64,000 bases of DNA from Pedobacter suwonensis (GTDB taxonomy: Bacteria; Bacteroidota; Bacteroidia; Sphingobacteriales; Sphingobacteriaceae): assembly GCF_900111825.1 (NCBI RefSeq), contig NZ_FOJM01000007.1, positions 1 through 64,000 of the forward strand, read 5' to 3'. Positions 18,082 through 25,928 of this stretch are shown one piece after another. Under the pieces are notes generated by a model that had not been told where the DNA came from, searched no databases, and saw only the letters and a program-made list of their open reading frames with translations. Positions within the stretch are counted from its first letter, which is position 1; every line of letters begins with the position of its first letter. Made by a program: the position numbers and the translations under genes.

Positions 18082-19779
18082 ATGAAGTATAAGGTGCGTT
18101 TTCTTATTGGGGCTACTTTGGCCGGCTTCCAGGCTTTTGGGCAGGGGAAAGCTACGCCTGCTACCAATCGCGATAGCAATATGGTAAAGCAATTGTTCTT
18201 TGCCGGTCTTCGGGAGAAAATGTCTGAAAATTATGTTCAGGCCGCTACCAATTTCAATAAAATCGTCGGGTTAGATCCTAATAACCATGCTGCTTATTTC
18301 GAACTGGCCAACGCAGACCTGCGTTTAGATAAGCTTTTGGAAGCTGAACAGCATATTAAACAGGCCATTAAAATAAATAACGGAAATTTATGGTACTGGC
18401 GTTTGTTGGGAGAGGTATATAAACGCAGCAATAATATGCCCGAACTGATCGGGGTATTTAACCAACTCATCCGTCTCGATCCTGAAAACGACGCCTATTA
18501 TTTTGATAAGGCCAATGCACAGTTTTTGGCCAATCAGCTGGATGCCGCCAAAAAGACCTATGAAGAAATTGAGGTTAAATTTGGTAATTCAAGAGATCTA
18601 GCAAATGCCAGAAGGCGGCTTCAATCTAACGGCAATGCTACAGAAAGTGATATTGTGAAGTTGTTGGAAGGTAACCAGGCGGATGTAAAGAATTATTTAT
18701 ACGCTGCAGGTTTGCTTTTACAAAAAGGGAACGAACCGGAAGCCTTAAAGGTATTAACCAAAGCACAGCAACTTGAACCTAATAATTTTGAAGTAAACCT
18801 GGCTTTGGCCGATATCTACCGTAAGCAAAAAAATGATGAAGCAGCCTTTTCATCCTTAAAACTGGCTTTTCAAAGCAATGAAATGCCGCTTGCAGAAAAG
18901 GTAAAGATCATTGCCGCACTTTTTCCTAAACTTAACCAGCCTATTGTAGCTAAAAATGCAGCTGAACTGAGTAAGCTGGTTGCAGAGAAAAACCCTACAG
19001 AAGCCAAAGCATTGGCCCTTTACGGCGATGTACTCTATCAGCAGAATAACTTGAAAGAAGCATTGCTACAATATCAGGCTGCGTTGCGACTTAACGAACA
19101 GATTTACATCGTATGGGAACAGGTGATTAATATCCAAACGTTGCTTGGACATTACGATGAAGCCCTAAAAGTTGGCGAAGAGGCTTTAAGCATTTATCCT
19201 AACCAGGCCAGTTTATATTATTATATGGCTTATGCAGCTTTTAAAACCGGTAAATATGAAGCTGCCCAAAGCAATTTAAAAACCTCGTCACAATTGGATG
19301 TAGAGAACAAAAGCCTCCAGGCGCAGATTTATGCACTTCAGGGCGATGTTTACCTCAACCAGAATAATTTTGCACAGGCTAAAACGGCTTTCGAAAAAGC
19401 GATTGCAACAGAGCCAGATAATTATCTGATCATGAATAATTATGCCTATTATTTGGCATTGAGAAATGATGACTTGACAAAGGCGGCTAAATATGCTGAA
19501 ACAGCTGCACATGCCATGCCGAATAATCCCTCTGTTGCAGATACTTATGCCTTCATTCTGTTCAGACAGCAAAAATACGATCTGGCGAAGATATGGATTG
19601 AAAAGGCTTTACAAAACAATAGCAGTAAAAACGGTGTTTACCTGGAGCGATATGGAGATATACTTTTTATGAAAGGTGAAAAAGATGCTGCATTAATCCA
19701 ATGGCAAAAAGCAAAAGAGGCCGGAAACGGATCAGAAGTATTAATTAAGAAGATCAATGAAAAAAAATATTTTAAATAG
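18082..19779 (+). CDS. Exported tetratricopeptide-repeat protein
   Basis: 565 residues from the ATG at 18082, with a signal peptide ending near FQAFGQ and at least eight TPR units (for example AAYFELANADLRLDKLLEAE, AKALALYGDVLYQQNNLKEA, PDNYLIMNNYAYYLALRNDD). TPR solenoids act as protein-interaction scaffolds; in this neighbourhood a periplasmic role in envelope assembly is reasonable. A TTG three codons upstream is the alternative start. Its end overlaps the next gene by 23 bp, so the two are translationally coupled. Confidence 0.88.
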   Translation: MKYKVRFLIGATLAGFQAFGQGKATPATNRDSNMVKQLFFAGLREKMSENYVQAATNFNKIVGLDPNNHAAYFELANADLRLDKLLEAEQHIKQAIKINNGNLWYWRLLGEVYKRSNNMPELIGVFNQLIRLDPENDAYYFDKANAQFLANQLDAAKKTYEEIEVKFGNSRDLANARRRLQSNGNATESDIVKLLEGNQADVKNYLYAAGLLLQKGNEPEALKVLTKAQQLEPNNFEVNLALADIYRKQKNDEAAFSSLKLAFQSNEMPLAEKVKIIAALFPKLNQPIVAKNAAELSKLVAEKNPTEAKALALYGDVLYQQNNLKEALLQYQAALRLNEQIYIVWEQVINIQTLLGHYDEALKVGEEALSIYPNQASLYYYMAYAAFKTGKYEAAQSNLKTSSQLDVENKSLQAQIYALQGDVYLNQNNFAQAKTAFEKAIATEPDNYLIMNNYAYYLALRNDDLTKAAKYAETAAHAMPNNPSVADTYAFILFRQQKYDLAKIWIEKALQNNSSKNGVYLERYGDILFMKGEKDAALIQWQKAKEAGNGSEVLIKKINEKKYFK

Positions 19780-20548
19780 TGTATTCCTGTTAGGAGTGGT
19801 AATCTTCGTTTCAGCATGTAAACCTAAAAAAGAAATTGTAGTGGCTCCTCCTACCAAAACGGAAACCAAAACAGATAATACCAAAGCAGAAGCCTTAACC
19901 CTGTTGAATAGCAAACAGCTTAAATTTAATACGCTTTCACTTAAAGCAAAAGCAACTTTGGATATTGCCGGTAATGCGAATGATGTAACCATGAATTTCA
20001 AAATGAAAGATAAGGAGACCATTTGGGTAAGCATTACGGCATTGGGTGGAATGGCAGAGGTGGCAAGAGCGTTAATTACGCCTGATAGCATTAAGATTAT
20101 GAACCGGATGAAAAACGAGTACCTCAAAAAACCGTTCAGTTATGTTTACAATTTCACCAACAAACAGGTTAATTTTAACACCCTGCAAGCCATCTTAACG
20201 GGTAATGCCGTGGGCGAGTTTTTAGTTCCGGAATCGGATGTTAAACAGGAGAACGGAGTTTGGGTTGTTTCCGGAAGTAAATCTGAGCTAGATTACAGGT
20301 TGCTCTTTAATACACTTTTCAAAGTATCTGAAACCAATTTAAATGATGCTAAAAATGGGCAGGCATTGAAAGTTACGTATTCAGATTATCAAAAATTAAA
20401 CGAATTTTTATTTCCTGGTGCGCTGAAGATCAAAACGCTATCTAAAGCGAAAACAATAAATATCGACCTTCAATATGTAAAAATTGACGGCAATGTTCCG
20501 GTCGATTTTCCGTTTAATGTACCAAAGAGGTTTACGGTTGTAAAATAA
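19757..20548 (+). CDS. DUF4292 lipoprotein
   Basis: 263 residues with a lipoprotein signal (LLGVVIFVSAC, lipid-modified Cys near residue 21), a short Lys/Thr-rich linker, then a conserved beta-rich domain that fits DUF4292. This family is LolB/LolA-like in shape and may handle lipids or lipoproteins at the outer membrane; that is inference. It starts inside the TPR gene and ends before a nested hairpin at 20574-20613. Confidence 0.87.
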   Translation: MKKNILNSVFLLGVVIFVSACKPKKEIVVAPPTKTETKTDNTKAEALTLLNSKQLKFNTLSLKAKATLDIAGNANDVTMNFKMKDKETIWVSITALGGMAEVARALITPDSIKIMNRMKNEYLKKPFSYVYNFTNKQVNFNTLQAILTGNAVGEFLVPESDVKQENGVWVVSGSKSELDYRLLFNTLFKVSETNLNDAKNGQALKVTYSDYQKLNEFLFPGALKIKTLSKAKTINIDLQYVKIDGNVPVDFPFNVPKRFTVVK

Positions 20549-20573
20549 TAGTAATTACAGTTAATTTAATAGT

Positions 20574-20613
20574 TTGCCAAAAAACCTGCTGCCTGCATCA
20601 GGCAATTTGGCAA
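20574..20613 (+). terminator. Nested hairpin, probable terminator or attenuator
   Basis: Outer arms TTGCCAAA (20574-20581) and TTTGGCAA (20606-20613) enclose a perfect inner hairpin TGCCTG-CAT-CAGGCA (20590-20604). It lies 25 bp after the DUF4292 stop. There is only a weak T-rich tail, so partial read-through to the EnvC-like gene is possible. Confidence 0.6.
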
Positions 20614-20710
20614 TCTTTATATTGGATGAAGAATATATGAAGAGGGTTCTGTAATAAGTAATTATGATGTTAGTATCTCAATTTTAGTGTTTTTTACTGT
20701 AAAAATTTTA

Positions 20711-20718
20711 TACTTTTG
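20711..20718 (+). promoter_or_regulatory. Possible -7 element, TACTTTTG
   Basis: Matches TAnnTTTG and ends only 5 bp before the ATG of the EnvC-like gene. If used, the mRNA would be nearly leaderless. The -33 region (near 20687) is a weak match. Confidence 0.35.
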
Positions 20719-20723
20719 GCTTA

Positions 20724-22019
20724 ATGAAGCTACAGAAACTCCTATTTATCCTTTTTTTAAGCGTGTTAACGACCTCTGCGGTTGCACAAACGGAAAGCCA
20801 GCTCAGAAGGAAAAAAGAAGCTATACAACGTGAAATAGAACAGCTTCAAAAGAACTTGAATAAAACTGCCAATGGTAAAAAGCTTACCATACAGCAGATT
20901 AATACCATAAATGCCCAGATTAGGTTGCGCCAGGATAAAATTGGTACCATTAACTCCGAAATAAAAAATCTGGATAATCAAATCTCTCAGAACACAAATA
21001 CCGTACATACGTTACAAGGTCAGTTAGGCGATCTTAAAAAGGAGTATGCAGGCATGATCCGATTTGCGCAGCGAAATAGAAATTCGTATGATAAAATGAT
21101 GTTCATTTTTGCATCAAAGGATTTTAACCAGGCTTATAAACGGATTAAATACTTGCAGCAATTCAGTCAATACCGTAAAAAACAGGCCGGATATATTGAG
21201 AGCACAAAACAAGACCTGGACGGAAAGATTAAGGTACTGGATAAAACGCTTAGGGAGAAAAGTGATCTTTTAAAAGAGCAGGAAAAAGAGCGTGAACGTT
21301 TAAGTAAAGATAAAAGTAAACAAGCTGTTGAATTAAATAAACTGAGCAAAGACGAAAAGCAGTTCAGACAGGATATTAGCAGCCGCAAAAAACAGCAGGC
21401 ACAGATAGATCGGGCCATTAGTGCTGCGATTCAACGGGCAATTGAAGAGGCGAGAAGAAAGGCGGCTGAAGAGGCAAGAAGGAAGGCAGCAGAGGAAGCA
21501 AGGATTGCTGCAGCTAAAGCTAAAGCAGAAAATAAACCTGCTCCAGCAACGCCTCCTACACCAACCGCTAAAGCCAAATCAACCAGTGAACTGTTGACGG
21601 CAACTCCTGAAACGGCCAGACTATCGGCAGGCTTTGAAAATAACCGTGGAAGGTTACCATGGCCTGTAGCAACAGGAACAATAACCGAAAGATTTGGGCT
21701 ACATAAGTTAGATCAGGCCAGTTATACCAACGACGGTGTGGATATTACCACAACTGATGGTGCGGCTGTTAGAGCGGTATTTGCTGGTAAGGTTGCAGCT
21801 GTACAGGTAATGATGGGCAGAACGGTGGTTCTGATCAACCATGGTGAATATTTTACCGTATATCAGAACCTAAAATCGGTTAGTGTGAGTGTAGGTAATT
21901 CTGTTGATACCAAACAAACCATAGGAGTGGTGGCTAATACCGGTGATGATGCTGTTCTAAAGTTTCAGATCAGAAGGGGGCAGGCGGCTTTGAATCCGGA
22001 AGCCTGGATCAGTAAATAA
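20724..22019 (+). CDS. EnvC-like murein hydrolase activator (degenerate LytM domain)
   Basis: 431 residues. Signal peptide (to about 21); a long coiled coil (about 24-260) with an Ala/Arg/Glu-rich EEARRKAAEEARRKAAEEA segment; a Pro/Ala linker; a C-terminal M23/LytM domain (about 312-430). The zinc ligands of active M23 peptidases are not kept: the usual HxGxD is NDGVD, the usual YAHL is YQNL and the usual LHFE is LKFQ. This is the pattern of EnvC, which activates amidases at the division site rather than cutting peptidoglycan itself. The next genes encode TatA proteins, and Tat exports amidases in some bacteria, so the link is suggestive. Confidence 0.88.
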   Translation: MKLQKLLFILFLSVLTTSAVAQTESQLRRKKEAIQREIEQLQKNLNKTANGKKLTIQQINTINAQIRLRQDKIGTINSEIKNLDNQISQNTNTVHTLQGQLGDLKKEYAGMIRFAQRNRNSYDKMMFIFASKDFNQAYKRIKYLQQFSQYRKKQAGYIESTKQDLDGKIKVLDKTLREKSDLLKEQEKERERLSKDKSKQAVELNKLSKDEKQFRQDISSRKKQQAQIDRAISAAIQRAIEEARRKAAEEARRKAAEEARIAAAKAKAENKPAPATPPTPTAKAKSTSELLTATPETARLSAGFENNRGRLPWPVATGTITERFGLHKLDQASYTNDGVDITTTDGAAVRAVFAGKVAAVQVMMGRTVVLINHGEYFTVYQNLKSVSVSVGNSVDTKQTIGVVANTGDDAVLKFQIRRGQAALNPEAWISK

Positions 22020-22065
22020 AAGAATAGTTTTTAAAATGTCTATATTTGTATAAATTATATTAGTG

Positions 22066-22425
22066 ATGTATCAAGGCACGTTATTAGAGTTTTTAAACAT
22101 GGGTGGATCGGAGATCGTGCTCATTTTGGTAGTAGTTCTGTTGTTGTTCGGAGGTAAAAAATTACCTGAACTGGCAAGAGGGCTTGGGAAAGGGATCAGG
22201 GAGTTTAAAGATGCCTCTGACGGTGTAAAGCGTGAGATCCATAGAAATATCAATGCGATGGATCTGGATAAAGAGGAAGCAGAAGAAACAGCACAAAATC
22301 ACAACCAGCGCCATCATCCTACAGAAGAATCGCCTGTTGATGAGACCGTAACCCATGGCACAGCGCATACTGAAGCCACTAAGCCAGCTGAGGAGAAAAT
22401 AACAACAGACAAAGAAAAAGTTTAA
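22066..22425 (+). CDS. tatA: Twin-arginine translocase subunit TatA/E-like, long form
   Basis: 119 residues. A single N-terminal transmembrane helix ([20 protein letters not shown]), the [16 protein letters not shown] hinge and amphipathic helix that define TatA/B, and a long acidic hydrophilic tail (His/Glu/Thr-rich, about residues 65-119). TatA oligomerises to help move folded proteins across the inner membrane. The ATG at 22066 is preferred over an adjacent GTG at 22063. The tail is longer than in the next gene, so a division of labour like TatA and TatB is possible. tatC is not in the window. Confidence 0.92.
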   Translation: MYQGTLLEFLNMGGSEIVLILVVVLLLFGGKKLPELARGLGKGIREFKDASDGVKREIHRNINAMDLDKEEAEETAQNHNQRHHPTEESPVDETVTHGTAHTEATKPAEEKITTDKEKV

Positions 22426-22435
22426 ACAAAAAGTT

Positions 22436-22636
22436 ATGTTAAATACAACAATAGCAGCAATGCTTGGAACACCAGAAATTATCATTATTGCGGTAGTGGT
22501 ATTGTTATTATTTGGTGGAAAAAAAATTCCTGAACTGATGAGGGGTTTAGGTAAAGGTGTTAAAGAATTTAAAGATGGTAAAGATGGTGTTGATGGAGAT
22601 CAGGTAGATCCATCTAACCGTGATAAAACTGTTTAA
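22436..22636 (+). CDS. tatA: Twin-arginine translocase subunit TatA/E-like, short form
   Basis: 66 residues with the same design as the gene 10 bp upstream: transmembrane helix ([18 protein letters not shown]), hinge, and the amphipathic helix [17 protein letters not shown]. The two are clearly tandem paralogues; this one resembles canonical TatA in length. It lies 18 bp before gatA. Confidence 0.92.
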   Translation: MLNTTIAAMLGTPEIIIIAVVVLLLFGGKKIPELMRGLGKGVKEFKDGKDGVDGDQVDPSNRDKTV

Positions 22637-22654
22637 TTGCAATAATTTTTAGTT

Positions 22655-24073
22655 TTGAAGAAATACAGCTCTCTGAAGGAGATTCAGACACTCATTTCGC
22701 AAAAGCAATTAACTTTACCCGATTTATTGGCTTATTATTTTAAGCAAATTAAAAATAATGAACACCTCAATGCATTTAATGAGGTGTTTTTTTTATCGGC
22801 CGAAGTTCAGGCGAAAGCGGTACAGCAAAAGATAGAAAATGGAACTGCAGGTAAACTTGCAGGGATGGTAATTGGTATTAAAGATAATATCTGTTATGAA
22901 GGCCATATCGTTACGGCATCATCAAAAATGCTTGAAGGCTTTGTATCTCCATATTCTTCTACCGTTGTGCAACGTTTATTACAGGAAGATGCCGTTATTA
23001 TAGGCCGTTTAAACTGCGATGAATTTGCGATGGGCGGTTCTAATGAAACATCCTACTTTGGACCGGCTAAAAATGCAGTAGACCCCGAGCTTGTTCCGGG
23101 TGGATCTTCAGGCGGTTCGGCGGTAGCCGTTCAGGCTGATATGTGTTTAGCTGCACTGGGTACCGATACGGGTGGCTCTGTAAGACAGCCGGCTGCATTT
23201 TGCGGACAGATTGGGCTTAAACCTACATATGGCCGTATTTCGAGATATGGGGTGATTGCTTACGCTTCTTCCTTTGATCAGGTTGGCCCTATTACCTCTT
23301 CAGTAGAAGATGCAGCATTGCTTTTACAGGTTTTAGCAGGTGCAGATGATTACGATTCAACAGTTTCTCCTCTTACCGTGCCTGATTATCCTGTTTTGTT
23401 AAATGAACAGAAAAAACATAAGATAGCGGTATTAAAGGAAACGATAGAAAGCGAAGCGCTTGATCCCGAAATCAAATCTGCTATTTTAAAATCAATTGAG
23501 CAGCTCAAAGCTGATGGACATACGGTAGCGTATGTTTCTTTTGATCTGCTGGATTATCTGGTGCCGGCATATTATATTTTAACAACTGCCGAAGCTTCAT
23601 CAAATCTTTCGCGTTACGACGGCGTTCATTACGGACACCGTAACATGGAAGCAAAATCCCTAAATGAACTTTATAAATTATCCCGGGCCGAAGGCTTTGG
23701 CGAAGAAGTTAAACGCCGTATCCTTTTAGGTACTTTTGTTTTAAGTGCAGGGTATTACGATGCTTATTATCAAAAAGCACAGCAGGTACGTCGGCTGATC
23801 AGAGAAAAAATGGATGTTTTATTTCAGGATTATGACCTGATTCTTTCTCCTGTTGCTCCAACAGCAGCTTTTAAAATAGGTGATCACCTACAGGATGCAC
23901 TGGTGATGTACATGGCCGATATATTTACAGTGTTACCATCTTTAAGCGGAAATCCGGCGATTGCTTTGCCAATAGGCAATAATGAGGGAGGTTTACCGTT
24001 AAGTATACAATTTACAGCCAAACATTTTGAGGAAGATAAGCTTCTGGCTTTTTCTCAGGCATTTTTATCATAG
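22655..24073 (+). CDS. gatA: Asp-tRNA(Asn)/Glu-tRNA(Gln) amidotransferase subunit A
   Basis: 472-residue amidase subunit of GatCAB, which releases ammonia from glutamine to convert misacylated Glu-tRNA(Gln) or Asp-tRNA(Asn). The amidase-signature catalytic triad is visible: Lys in VIGIKDNICYEG, the cis-Ser in PGGSSGGSAVAV and the nucleophile Ser in GTDTGGSVRQPA. The start appears to be TTG at 22655 (MKKYSSLKEI); no ATG occurs in the region encoding the conserved N-terminus. gatB and gatC are not nearby. Confidence 0.93.
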   Translation: MKKYSSLKEIQTLISQKQLTLPDLLAYYFKQIKNNEHLNAFNEVFFLSAEVQAKAVQQKIENGTAGKLAGMVIGIKDNICYEGHIVTASSKMLEGFVSPYSSTVVQRLLQEDAVIIGRLNCDEFAMGGSNETSYFGPAKNAVDPELVPGGSSGGSAVAVQADMCLAALGTDTGGSVRQPAAFCGQIGLKPTYGRISRYGVIAYASSFDQVGPITSSVEDAALLLQVLAGADDYDSTVSPLTVPDYPVLLNEQKKHKIAVLKETIESEALDPEIKSAILKSIEQLKADGHTVAYVSFDLLDYLVPAYYILTTAEASSNLSRYDGVHYGHRNMEAKSLNELYKLSRAEGFGEEVKRRILLGTFVLSAGYYDAYYQKAQQVRRLIREKMDVLFQDYDLILSPVAPTAAFKIGDHLQDALVMYMADIFTVLPSLSGNPAIALPIGNNEGGLPLSIQFTAKHFEEDKLLAFSQAFLS

Positions 24074-24150
24074 TTTTATTGTCATTGAAATTACGCACAA
24101 TTTTTAATGCAAACAGCATTATAATCAAGTATGGCAATGACATTTTATTA

Positions 24151-24185
24151 ACTGCTTTCCAGGTATAGTCTGGAAAGTCCGCAGT
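24151..24185 (+). terminator. Hairpin after gatA
   Basis: Stem CTTTCCAG (24155-24162) with CTGGAAAG (24170-24177), extended by ACTGC/GCAGT around a 4-nt bulge. T-rich sequence follows near 24198-24206. Likely terminator of the plus-strand cluster. Confidence 0.6.
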
Positions 24186-24282
24186 TCTCTCTCAATCTTT
24201 TTTATTGGAAAGAAGATAGAATCTGCATAAAGGTTTTGTAGGAATGCAAGCCATGGTTAATGAAAATTTGAACCAATAGCCC

Positions 24283-25686
24283 ATGATTAAAAAATTACTT
24301 TTTGCTTCAATTTGTGCTTGTTTAGGAATTATTTCTTCCTCTTTTGCGCAGCAAACGCTCAAGCTGGATAGCCTGCCAAAGATTCGTAACAATATCTTTA
24401 TCAATACTGATACCGTAGCGGTACCGGCTGTTTCCGAAAACCCCTTGACTATGGGGCAGAACTTTATTTATAAGCTACGGCTCGATTCTATTGCCAAAAC
24501 AGTACCCCTTCCCTATAACGAATACGTTCAGCAATATATTGATATTTATGCCAAACGTAAAGACATGTTTGGTAAAATGATGGGTTTATCGAGTTACTAC
24601 TTCCCCATTTTTGATAAAGCATTAAAGGATTACAATATTCCGCAGGAAATAAAATACCTTACCATAGTAGAATCGCAGATGAATCCGCACGCGATTTCGA
24701 GAGTGGGCGCTACAGGTATCTGGCAGTTTATGTTCGGCACAGGCAAGGCTTACGGCTTAAAGATGGATAACTTTGTTGATGAACGGAAAGATCCAATACA
24801 GGCCAGTTATGCTGCGGCAGCTTATTTTAGAGATGCTTTTGAAGAACTTGGCGATTGGCTGCTGGCCATTGCTGCCTATAACTGTGGAAAGGGAAATGTG
24901 AACCGGGCCATTGATAAAGCAGGATCGAGGGATTTTTGGGTAATCAGACAGTTTTTACCCAAAGAAACCAGAAATTATGTGCCAGCCTTTATTGCTGCGG
25001 TATATGTAATGAACTATTCTCACAAACACCAGATTACGGCACAGGCCTCGAATATGTTCCTCAAAACCGATACCGTACAAACTACCCGGTTTGTATCTCT
25101 GGCTACCTTAGCCAGGGTGCTTAATATTGAAGAATCGGCTATGATGGCTTTAAATCCATCGTATAAGAAGAAGATTGTTAACGGCACCGATGATGAACCA
25201 AAGCGTATTGTAATGCCAAAGTTGAGGGATATCGATTATGCAGGTATTTATGATGTGCTGAACAACCAGGAAGTAGAGGTTGACATGAAAGTGGTGGCTG
25301 CCGGTACCGATGATGTCCGGGATTTAAGAAAGCAAAAGAATAAAAGCGTAACTGCATCAGCTGTAGTTTTTCATAAAGTAACCTCAGGACAAAGTTTAAA
25401 CACAATTGCTGATAAATTTGGTGTAGAAGTACAAGATTTAAGGGTTTGGAATGGTTTAAAAAGCAAAACACTCGTGCCTGGCCAAAGGTTGAAGATCTAT
25501 GCCAAAAACCACAAACCATTAAAAGCGCCATCATCGTTTTTCAGTTATAAAGTGAAAATGGGCGATACCTTATCGGAAATTGCAGAGCGATTTGACGGGG
25601 CAACCGTACAAAGTATCAGAAGAGATAATAATTTGTCAAAAGCCGGTTTACAAGCTGGGATGATCCTGAAAATCAGCAAAGGATAA
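24283..25686 (+). CDS. Lytic transglycosylase with two LysM domains (MltD-like)
   Basis: 467 residues. Signal peptide (to about residue 22), an SLT domain (about 100-250) with catalytic Glu in LTIVESQMNPHAISRVGATGIWQF and the AAYNCGKGNV motif, then two LysM repeats (about 365-409 and 422-466). It should cleave the MurNAc-GlcNAc bond in peptidoglycan with 1,6-anhydro product formation; LysM repeats hold it on the glycan. It is the last gene of the envelope cluster and lies behind a hairpin. Confidence 0.94.
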   Translation: MIKKLLFASICACLGIISSSFAQQTLKLDSLPKIRNNIFINTDTVAVPAVSENPLTMGQNFIYKLRLDSIAKTVPLPYNEYVQQYIDIYAKRKDMFGKMMGLSSYYFPIFDKALKDYNIPQEIKYLTIVESQMNPHAISRVGATGIWQFMFGTGKAYGLKMDNFVDERKDPIQASYAAAAYFRDAFEELGDWLLAIAAYNCGKGNVNRAIDKAGSRDFWVIRQFLPKETRNYVPAFIAAVYVMNYSHKHQITAQASNMFLKTDTVQTTRFVSLATLARVLNIEESAMMALNPSYKKKIVNGTDDEPKRIVMPKLRDIDYAGIYDVLNNQEVEVDMKVVAAGTDDVRDLRKQKNKSVTASAVVFHKVTSGQSLNTIADKFGVEVQDLRVWNGLKSKTLVPGQRLKIYAKNHKPLKAPSSFFSYKVKMGDTLSEIAERFDGATVQSIRRDNNLSKAGLQAGMILKISKG

Positions 25687-25877
25687 TTCACAGCCTGTCT
25701 GGAATCTGATATTTATATCTAAAGGAATAGCGGTGAAATTTCTTTGGGGCAATATTGCTGCCATAACGGAGTCCATCGGTAAAGGAAGTCAGTCCGCTTG
25801 CTTTTCCCATTTAAATCAGAAACTAGACTTCAATCTCTTACCTGCCCATTTACTTTTTTTGAACGGCTTTTTATTTT

Positions 25878-25905
25878 AAGCCTCATAAAAAGAATTGTAC
25901 CTTTG
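25878..25905 (+). promoter_or_regulatory. Promoter for maeB
   Basis: The -7 element TACCTTTG (25898-25905) matches TAnnTTTG exactly; a T-rich -33 region (TTTT) sits about 20 bp upstream. The ATG is 23 bp downstream. The 25687-25897 stretch before it has no gene. Confidence 0.7.
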
Positions 25906-25928
25906 CGCCGTCACTAATAAGTTACTTA

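Noticed and set aside
25178..25534. 118-codon antisense frame within the transglycosylase gene
   Set aside because: Mirror of a clearly conserved LysM/SLT gene.
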